Source of the DNA: Alphaproteobacteria bacterium | GTDB taxonomy: Bacteria > Pseudomonadota > Alphaproteobacteria > Puniceispirillales > Puniceispirillaceae | Direction of reading: 5' to 3' | Assembly (NCBI GenBank): GCA_011526395.1 | Contig: WTHW01000176.1 | Span: forward strand, 1-5,605 | DNA length: 5,605 nucleotides | In this document: positions 1 through 4,536 of the stretch, piece after piece | How the letters are laid out: every line of letters starts with the position of its first letter | Numbering within the stretch: the stretch's first letter is position 1 | Notes under the pieces: generated by a model | Database searches by the model: none | What the model was told of the DNA's origin: nothing | The model's input: the letters and a program-made list of their open reading frames with translations, nothing else | Made by a program: the position numbers and the translations under genes

Positions 1-707
1 TGCCCTGCCATTGATTGGAACATCAAAGCAGAATCAGCCACATCACGAGTGAAAGGACCTGCTTGGTCAAGTGATGATGCAAATGCCACAATCCCCCAAC
101 GTGAACAACGGCCATAGGTTGGCTTCATACCCACCACACCACAGAATGCGGCAGGCTGGCGAATTGAGCCGCCTGTATCTGTGCCAGTTGCCATGAGTGA
201 TGAGCGCGCGGCAACAGATGAAGCAGAGCCGCCTGATGAGCCACCAGCGGCCAAATCAGCACCGCCAATGGCACTGTAAGGGTTTACTGCTGGGCCAAAG
301 ACTGATGTCTCGTTCGCTGAGCCCATTGCGAATTCATCACAATTTAATTTGCCAAGCATCACCGCACCATCTGCCCATAGGTTGGTGGTGACAGTTGATT
401 CATAAGGTGGCACGAAATCTTTCAAAATCGCTGAACAGGCTGTTGTTGATACGCCCTTTGTTGCGAATAAGTCTTTGACACCAATGGGCAAGCCAGCAAG
501 TGTGCCAGCACTACCTGCTGCAATGGCGCTATCAGCTTGCTTTGCCATATCCATTGCTTGGTCTTCAGCCATAGCCACATAATTATTGAGATCTTTTGTT
601 TGCGCGGCGGCATCAAGATAGGCCGTGGTCAGCTCAACAGAGGTGAAATCACCCTTATCAAGGCCAGCTCGTGCTTGGACAGCTGTTAAATCAAGTAAAT
701 TAGTCAT
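1..707 (-). CDS. gatA: Glu-tRNA(Gln)/Asp-tRNA(Asn) amidotransferase subunit A, N-terminal 235 residues (3' end beyond the left edge)
   Basis: GatA is the amidase subunit of the cytoplasmic GatCAB complex. It hydrolyses glutamine, and the released ammonia amidates mischarged Glu-tRNA(Gln) and/or Asp-tRNA(Asn). Reading the minus strand from the ATG at 707 gives an unbroken frame of 235 codons to the window edge. The amidase-signature Ser-cisSer-Lys triad is visible: Lys78 in GLPIGVKDLF, the cis-Ser in GGSSGGSA (Ser157 by its spacing of 24 from the nucleophile), and nucleophile Ser181 in GTDTGGSIRQPAAFCG. Other family blocks are GKLNCDEFAMGSANE (119-133) and GVVGMKPTYGR (190-200). Family members are about 480-500 residues, so roughly half is present. 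The start is well fixed: it overlaps the gatC stop by one base (TAATG) and has an AGGTGG ribosome site 7 nt upstream. The two genes are surely cotranscribed. Nothing looks degenerate in the visible part. Confidence 0.97.
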   Translation of the reverse strand, partial: MTNLLDLTAVQARAGLDKGDFTSVELTTAYLDAAAQTKDLNNYVAMAEDQAMDMAKQADSAIAAGSAGTLAGLPIGVKDLFATKGVSTTACSAILKDFVPPYESTVTTNLWADGAVMLGKLNCDEFAMGSANETSVFGPAVNPYSAIGGADLAAGGSSGGSASSVAARSSLMATGTDTGGSIRQPAAFCGVVGMKPTYGRCSRWGIVAFASSLDQAGPFTRDVADSALMFQSMAG

Positions 708-1009
708 TATTCAACCACCTTTGGCACAACGAAAAAGCCACTTGCTTCTTCTGGTGCATTAGACAGAACTTTATCTGCAGCATCACCATCAGAGATTTCA
801 TCACGGCGCAATGGCAGAGAATGCCCTGTTACAGAGGCAAGAGGTGCGACACCATCTGTGTCCACTTCGCTTAATTCTTCGATCCAATTCAGGATACGGT
901 TTAGATCCTGTGCAATGGGCTCTTTGCGCTCATCGGCAAGACGTATGCGGGCAAGGCGCGCAATTTTCTCCACCGTGGCTTTGTCGACTATAGCCTTGTC
1001 ATCTGACAT
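707..1009 (-). CDS. gatC: Glu-tRNA(Gln)/Asp-tRNA(Asn) amidotransferase subunit C
   Basis: GatC is the small non-catalytic subunit of GatCAB; in known structures it wraps around the GatA-GatB interface and stabilises GatA. This 100-residue protein has the usual family length. Its layout is typical: an N-terminal helix with VDKATVEKIARLARIRL (8-24), a second helix with the conserved LNRILNWIEELSEVDTDGVAP (36-56), then an extended tail with LRRDEISDGDAADKVLSNAPE (67-87) and a terminal FFVVPKVVE. The start at 1009 lies downstream of an AAGGAG ribosome site, though the 11-nt spacing is somewhat long. gatC leads the gatC-gatA pair and is transcribed away from ruvX. gatB is not in this window; it often follows gatA and may lie beyond the left edge. 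Confidence 0.97.
   Translation of the reverse strand: MSDDKAIVDKATVEKIARLARIRLADERKEPIAQDLNRILNWIEELSEVDTDGVAPLASVTGHSLPLRRDEISDGDAADKVLSNAPEEASGFFVVPKVVE
715..720 (-). promoter_or_regulatory. Ribosome binding site of gatA, inside the end of gatC
   Basis: On the minus strand AGGTGG (AAGGTGG if extended to 721) lies 7 nt before the gatA ATG. It is embedded in the last codons of gatC. With the TAATG stop/start overlap, this predicts translational coupling of the two subunits and fixes the gatA start. Confidence 0.75.
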
Positions 1010-1081
1010 GGTGTATGTAACTCCTTAAGATACTAATGACTAATTCATAATCATTCACTGACTAGCGAAATACCACTGACC
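1010..1081. promoter_or_regulatory. Divergent spacer between gatC and ruvX; should hold promoters for both directions
   Basis: These 72 bp are the only place where both the leftward gatC-gatA and the rightward ruvX-pyrB gene sets could be initiated nearby. The minus strand carries AAGGAG (1021-1026), the gatC ribosome site. On the plus strand CATAAT at 1046-1051 is one base from the sigma-70 -10 consensus, with only a weak TTAAGA (1025-1030) at a short 15-bp spacing. I would not call a firm promoter from this. Two copies of CACTGAC sit at 1056-1062 and 1074-1080, 18 bp apart. The short inverted pair AATGA/TCATT (1035-1039, 1051-1055) may be chance. No clear ribosome site precedes ruvX. Confidence 0.5.
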
Positions 1082-1567
1082 ATGCCAATTCGCAACCTTT
1101 CAGATGCGCAAAACCTACTACAAAAAGGCCAAAAATACATGGGGCTTGATGTAGGGAAAAAAACAATCGGTATCGCGATTGGGGATCCAAGCCATTCTAT
1201 TGCCTCGCCGCATCGTATCTTATGGCGCCGTAAATTTGCCAGTGATATGGCAGATTTATTTGCAGAAATGGATGATTTATCTGTTGGGGGGCTGATTGTG
1301 GGATGGCCATTAAATATGGATGGCACCACAGGTCCACGTTGCGATTCCACAAGAGATTTTTGTTATGCCTTGATGAAATTGCGTGATGTGCCAGTGATTT
1401 TACATGATGAGAGATTATCAACAGCGGCCGTTGAGCGCACGATGATACAAGCAGATCTGACACGTAAAACACGCCATGAGAAACGAGATGCGCTTGCCGC
1501 TAGCTGGATTTTACAATCAGCATTTGACCGCATAGCATTTGGCTTTCATGAACAAGACGAGTCTTAA
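1082..1567 (+). CDS. ruvX: RuvX/YqgF family RNase H-like nuclease (putative Holliday junction resolvase; pre-16S rRNA processing)
   Basis: The protein (161 aa) belongs to the YqgF/RuvX family with an RNase H-like fold. In E. coli YqgF acts in 5' maturation of 16S rRNA; the Holliday-junction-resolvase annotation comes from fold similarity to RuvC and from work on some homologues. Conserved blocks are GLDVGKKTIGIAIGD (21-35, catalytic Asp23), GLIVGWPLNMDGTTGP (70-85), HDERLST (108-114, with Asp109-Glu110) and KRDALAASWILQ (134-145, Asp136). All expected acidic active-site residues are present. At 161 aa it is longer than the ~138-aa E. coli protein because about 20 residues precede the first strand, which is common in alphaproteobacteria. 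The ATG at 1082 has no obvious Shine-Dalgarno. An internal ATG at 1139 (Met20) would give the short form, but it would leave almost nothing before the first strand, so I prefer 1082. Divergent from gatC; 69 bp before pyrB. Confidence 0.93.
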   Translation: MPIRNLSDAQNLLQKGQKYMGLDVGKKTIGIAIGDPSHSIASPHRILWRRKFASDMADLFAEMDDLSVGGLIVGWPLNMDGTTGPRCDSTRDFCYALMKLRDVPVILHDERLSTAAVERTMIQADLTRKTRHEKRDALAASWILQSAFDRIAFGFHEQDES

Positions 1568-1636
1568 GAGAGCTTGTTTTCATTTTGAGATGTTTTGATT
1601 TTGCAATATTGCGCCGTATCAGGTAGATAAAAGGCC
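1568..1636 (+). promoter_or_regulatory. T-rich leader between ruvX and pyrB with a 10-bp palindrome
   Basis: These 69 bp contain repeated T-tracts (TTTTGA at 1583 and again exactly 10 bp later at 1593, then TTTTGC at 1599) followed by the perfect palindrome GCAATATTGC at 1603-1612. A candidate sigma-70 site is TTGATT (1595-1600) with TATCAG (1617-1622), spacing 16, but both boxes are poor. The most plausible ribosome site for pyrB is AGGT (1621-1624), 12 nt before the ATG. A purine-rich AAAAGG at 1629-1634 is only 2 nt from the ATG, too close to be a normal site. I see no terminator hairpin after ruvX, so readthrough from ruvX into pyrB is likely. A separate pyrB promoter or UTP-responsive element here is only a possibility. 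Confidence 0.35.
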
Positions 1637-2602
1637 ATGACTAAAACACATATACCGCCTGCTGTAATCCTTCCGTCAAAACATTTACTCGGCATTGAGG
1701 GCATGTCTCAGATGACAATGCACCAATTGCTTGATAGAGCGAGCTATTTTGCAGATCATTTGCAAGAAGATGTGCCGCAAACCCTTAAAGGTCAGACGAT
1801 TGTTAATTTGTTTTTTGAAAATTCAACAAGAACAAGAGTTTCTTTTGAATTAGCCGCGAAAAAGCTTGGTGCGTCTGTTCTCAATATCTCTGTTGCTGGC
1901 TCATCTGTGAAAAAGGGTGAGACGCTAGTTGATACAGCCACTACCTTAAATGCGATGCATCCTGATATTTTGGTTGTCCGTCATCATGCCTCTGGCGCAC
2001 CACAGCTGTTATCTCAGCATGTTGATGCCGCGATTATCAATGCTGGTGATGGCAGGCATGAGCATCCCACACAAGCGCTTCTGGATGCGCTGACTATCAA
2101 AAGACGCTTTGGCCGTATTGAAGGGCTTCGTGTTGCGATTTGCGGTGATATCGCCAATAGCCGTGTCGCGCGCTCTAACTTATATCTGCTTGGCGGGCTT
2201 GGCGCTGAGGTGCGGTTTGTTAGCCCCTCTACCCTATTGCCGCCTGCAATTGGGGATATGGGCGTCTCAATCTATCATGATATGACCGAAGGCATCCGTG
2301 ATTGCGATATTGTAATGATGCTTCGCCTTCAGACTGAACGCATGGAAGGCAGAGAAACGCCAAGCCAACATGAATATTTCAATTTATTCGGTCTTGATGC
2401 TGAAAAATTAGAAGCCGCCGCGCCAAAGGCAATGATTATGCATCCCGGCCCCATGAATAGAGGGGTGGAGATTGATTCTGAGATTGCAGATGACCATGAG
2501 CGCTCGTTAATTCAAAAGCAGGTTGAAATGGGTGTTGCCACGAGAATGGCCTGCCTAGAAGCACTTGCCATGTCAAATCAGGCATCGGGAGGCGTATCAT
2601 GA
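1637..2602 (+). CDS. pyrB: Aspartate carbamoyltransferase catalytic chain
   Basis: PyrB condenses carbamoyl phosphate with L-aspartate to carbamoyl-L-aspartate, the second step of de novo pyrimidine synthesis, in the cytoplasm. The 321-aa length is normal. Carbamoyl-phosphate binding is seen in ENSTRTRVSFE (61-71), with the S-T-R-T-R signature at 63-67. Ser89 and Lys93 in SSVKKGETL match E. coli Ser80 and Lys84. Arg116 lies in VVRHHASGAP, and His143 and Gln146 in NAGDGRHEHPTQALLD. In the aspartate domain are Arg176 (GDIANSRVARS), Arg230 and Gln232 (LRLQTERM) and the 270s loop HPGPMNRGVEI (269-279). That loop form, and the absence of pyrI, fit the class whose catalytic chain pairs with a dihydroorotase-like chain. 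All catalytic residues are kept. The stop overlaps the next start as ATGA, so the two chains are translationally coupled. The start at 1637 leaves a normal N-terminal lead to the first helix (LLGIEGMS). Confidence 0.97.
   Translation: MTKTHIPPAVILPSKHLLGIEGMSQMTMHQLLDRASYFADHLQEDVPQTLKGQTIVNLFFENSTRTRVSFELAAKKLGASVLNISVAGSSVKKGETLVDTATTLNAMHPDILVVRHHASGAPQLLSQHVDAAIINAGDGRHEHPTQALLDALTIKRRFGRIEGLRVAICGDIANSRVARSNLYLLGGLGAEVRFVSPSTLLPPAIGDMGVSIYHDMTEGIRDCDIVMMLRLQTERMEGRETPSQHEYFNLFGLDAEKLEAAAPKAMIMHPGPMNRGVEIDSEIADDHERSLIQKQVEMGVATRMACLEALAMSNQASGGVS
2587..2592 (+). promoter_or_regulatory. Ribosome binding site of the dihydroorotase-like gene, inside the end of pyrB
   Basis: GGGAGG lies 6 nt before the ATG at 2599, within the last codons of pyrB. 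It is the clearest Shine-Dalgarno on the plus strand. It supports this start and, with the ATGA overlap, coordinated synthesis of both chains. Confidence 0.7.
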
Positions 2603-3882
2603 AACGATTGCTAAAAAATGCACATCTGATCTGCCCTGTGCAAGGGTTTGACGATATTGGCCATATTGGCATGACAAATGGCAGTATTAGCCACTCATCG
2701 CTTGGAAGCCCAAAAGATGAGAGTGGTTTTGATGAGGTCATAGATTGTCAGGGGCAGTATGTGGCACCTGGCCTGATAGATATGCGCGTTCAGTCAGCTG
2801 ATCCGGGCGCAGAACATCTTGAAACCTTAGATAGTTTGCTAAAAGCAGCTGCGCATAGCGGCATTACATCTGTTGTGAGCTTGCCTGATACTGCGCCTGT
2901 GATTGATAACCGTGCTGTGATAGATTCATTATCTTTGCGCGCCTCACAAATTGGGGGCCCTCGTTTATATCCATATGGCGCGCTTACCAAAGACCAGCAA
3001 GGCCATCAGATGGCAGAGCTAGGCCTGATGGCAAAGGCAGGCGCTGTTGGTTTTGCAAGCGGCGCACATGCCATCCAAGATAGCCTGATTATGCGCCGCG
3101 TGATGACCTATGCCACCATGTTTGATAAGCCTGTTATCCATCATTGCGAGGATTATCAGCTATCTGAAGGTGGGCAGATGAATGAAGGTGAGACAGCCAC
3201 ACGTTTGGGGCTGTTGGGGATACCGGCGGCGGCTGAAGTGATTATGGTTCAGCGCGATATTGAGTTAGTACGCTTAACAAAGGCACGTTACCATATTGCC
3301 CATATTTCAACGGCAGGTGCGATTGATGCGGTTAGGCGTGCCAAAGCAAACGGCTTGCAGGTCACATGTGATACTGCGCCGCCTTATGCGCTGTTAAATG
3401 AGCATGCTGTCAGCAATTTTGATACAGCCTTTCGCTTGAACCCGCCATTACGAAGCGAAGGTGACAGGTTGGCTGTCTTGCAAGGCCTTGCGGATGGGAC
3501 GATTGATGCGATTGCCTCTGACCATGCGCCTGTTAACCGCGATGAAAAAGCACAACCGTTTGGGCATGCAAGCCCCGGCGCGTCTGGTATTGAGACATTA
3601 TTTCCAAATTTGATGACTATGGTTGCGAATAACAGCCTGTCAATGATGCAGGCCATTACAGCGGCTAGCCGTGCGCCGGCTCGTATCTTGGGTCTGTCTG
3701 GTGGCTCGCTGGAGACAGGCACGCCTGCTGATGTGATCTGTTTCAATGCGACAAGCGCACATGTGATAAATCAATCCAAATTTATCTCGCGCTCTCGTAT
3801 CTCGCCATTTCATAACCAACCATCGCAGGGTAAAATCATCATGAGCTTTGTGAATGGCGCGTTTGTTTGTGATAACCGATAG
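2599..3882 (+). CDS. Dihydroorotase-like protein (PyrC/PyrX type) lacking the HxH metal motif; probable structural partner of PyrB
   Basis: This 427-aa amidohydrolase-superfamily protein resembles class I dihydroorotases along its whole length: small N-terminal beta part, VAPGLIDMRVQ at 55-65, TIM barrel, NPPLRSEGDR (281-290), and a C-terminal region with SGGSLETGTPADVICFN (367-383) and ISPFHNQPSQGK. True dihydroorotases read D-x-H-x-H-x-R near residue 61. Here it is D61-M-R63-V-Q65-S-A67, so both metal histidines and the substrate-binding arginine are gone. The usual acidic metal-bridging segment (FxDDG) is GFASGAH at 151-157. Yet His182 (VIHHCED), His235 (HIAHIST) and Asp308 (ASDHAP) remain. 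Known relatives include the inactive PyrC' of Pseudomonas, needed to assemble aspartate transcarbamoylase, and many alphaproteobacterial pyrB-linked copies annotated simply as dihydroorotase. I infer a structural role with PyrB. An altered or residual activity is not excluded. It overlaps pyrB by 4 bp. No gene symbol is given because pyrC would imply an activity the sequence does not support. Confidence 0.9.
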   Translation: MKRLLKNAHLICPVQGFDDIGHIGMTNGSISHSSLGSPKDESGFDEVIDCQGQYVAPGLIDMRVQSADPGAEHLETLDSLLKAAAHSGITSVVSLPDTAPVIDNRAVIDSLSLRASQIGGPRLYPYGALTKDQQGHQMAELGLMAKAGAVGFASGAHAIQDSLIMRRVMTYATMFDKPVIHHCEDYQLSEGGQMNEGETATRLGLLGIPAAAEVIMVQRDIELVRLTKARYHIAHISTAGAIDAVRRAKANGLQVTCDTAPPYALLNEHAVSNFDTAFRLNPPLRSEGDRLAVLQGLADGTIDAIASDHAPVNRDEKAQPFGHASPGASGIETLFPNLMTMVANNSLSMMQAITAASRAPARILGLSGGSLETGTPADVICFNATSAHVINQSKFISRSRISPFHNQPSQGKIIMSFVNGAFVCDNR

Positions 3883-3891
3883 AGCGGTGTT

Positions 3892-4482
3892 ATGAGTGTG
3901 ACTGACTTCCTTCTGCCTTTGTTTGGCTATTTAGCTGGCGCTGTGCCTTTTGGGCTGGTGATTTGTTATATGGCTGGTCTGGGTGATATTCGCAAAATCG
4001 GTTCTGGTAATATTGGGGCGACCAATGTCTTGCGCACAGGCAATAAGCTTGCGGCATTTGCCACATTGATTGGTGATGCTGGTAAAGGCGGTGCGCTTGT
4101 GTGGTTATGTGTGGCATTGGGATATGAGGCACAAGCGCCGCTGGTCGGGCTGATGGCTGTGATTGGTCACTGTTATCCTGTCTGGCTCGGCTTTAAGGGT
4201 GGCAAAGGTGTTGCGACAGCGATTGCGACGATTGCTGTGCTTTATTGGCCCGCTGGGTTGGCGATGGCCATCACATGGCTGGTTATGAGTGCCATATTCC
4301 GTATCAGCTCTCTGTCAGCCCTGACAGGCTTTGTCGCCGCTGGTGTTGTCTCGGCTCTTTATTATGAGGCTTGGGTGATTGTTGTGATGATCGCTGCATT
4401 GAGCTTCTGGCGTCATCGTGAGAATATTGCGCGGCTATTAAATGGCACTGAGAGCAAGATTAGCTTTTCAAAATCATCTTAA
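3892..4482 (+). CDS. plsY: Glycerol-3-phosphate acyltransferase PlsY (acyl-phosphate dependent), inner membrane
   Basis: PlsY transfers an acyl group from acyl-phosphate (made by PlsX) to glycerol-3-phosphate, giving lysophosphatidate, the first committed step of phospholipid synthesis. The 196-aa protein is the usual length and very hydrophobic. Likely membrane segments are about 5-28, 53-77, 83-99, 110-133 and 139-172 (the last possibly two). All three signature loops are intact: GSGNIGATNVLRTGNK (37-52), GHCYPVWLGFKGGKGVAT (92-109, the glycine-rich loop that binds glycerol-3-phosphate) and RHRENIARLLNGTE (174-187). It begins 9 bp after the stop of the dihydroorotase-like gene and so is in the same transcript. 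Its ribosome site is weak (GAGCGG at 3882-3887). plsX is not in the window. The downstream spacer is AT-rich, without a strong terminator. Confidence 0.97.
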   Translation: MSVTDFLLPLFGYLAGAVPFGLVICYMAGLGDIRKIGSGNIGATNVLRTGNKLAAFATLIGDAGKGGALVWLCVALGYEAQAPLVGLMAVIGHCYPVWLGFKGGKGVATAIATIAVLYWPAGLAMAITWLVMSAIFRISSLSALTGFVAAGVVSALYYEAWVIVVMIAALSFWRHRENIARLLNGTESKISFSKSS

Positions 4483-4536
4483 ATTAATTTTTATCTTTTT
4501 CATAAAATATTAAGGCATTGGCGTTTTAGTGCCTTT
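4483..4536 (+). promoter_or_regulatory. AT-rich spacer between plsY and dprA
   Basis: From the plsY stop to about 4513 the sequence is almost pure A/T, with only two C bases, including T-tracts at 4488-4492 and 4496-4500. TAAAAT at 4503-4508 is a reasonable -10 hexamer, but no good -35 lies 16-18 bp upstream, so a dprA promoter here is only a possibility. There is no Shine-Dalgarno at normal distance from the dprA ATG; the only AAGG (4512-4515) is 21 nt away. The right half forms the hairpin listed separately. Confidence 0.35.
4512..4535 (+). other. Potential RNA hairpin ending one base before the dprA start codon
   Basis: The arms AAGGCA (4512-4517) and TGCCTT (4530-4535) are perfect complements. 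In RNA the stem extends inward by U-G, U-A and G-U pairs to 9 bp, leaving the loop GCGUUU (4521-4526). Only three bases (TTT, 4534-4536) could count as a following U-run, so it is a poor intrinsic terminator. Its position directly against the ATG suggests an effect on initiation instead, if it is functional at all. The only Shine-Dalgarno-like bases (AAGG) lie in its 5' arm. Confidence 0.35.

Noticed and set aside
197..616. Two ~64-codon open frames, one on each strand, inside the gatA region
   Set aside because: Both lie within the continuous gatA frame, which has all amidase motifs. Their translations are low-complexity (Q/H/R/S-rich) and match no family.
1051..1472. Minus-strand open frames of 91 and 99 codons opposite ruvX
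   Set aside because: They are antisense to an intact ruvX with conserved active-site motifs. No recognisable domain or ribosome site.
2436..2741. Minus-strand frame of 101 codons across the pyrB/dihydroorotase-like junction
   Set aside because: Shadow of two well-supported plus-strand genes. The translation resembles no family.
3384..3746. Minus-strand frame of 120 codons opposite the dihydroorotase-like gene
   Set aside because: The longest antisense frame, but composition follows from the codon pattern of the sense gene. No domain signature or ribosome site found.
4234..4256. Short internal repetition in plsY (GCGACAGCGATTGCGACGATTGC)
   Set aside because: It encodes the A-T-A-I-A-T-I-A stretch of a membrane helix. 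Repetition is explained by residue and codon bias.
4456..4500. Possible terminator after plsY: AAGAT/ATCTT arms (4456-4460, 4476-4480) followed by T-tracts
   Set aside because: The stem is only five mostly A-U pairs with a 15-nt loop and lies inside the plsY coding end. Too weak for a Rho-independent terminator.
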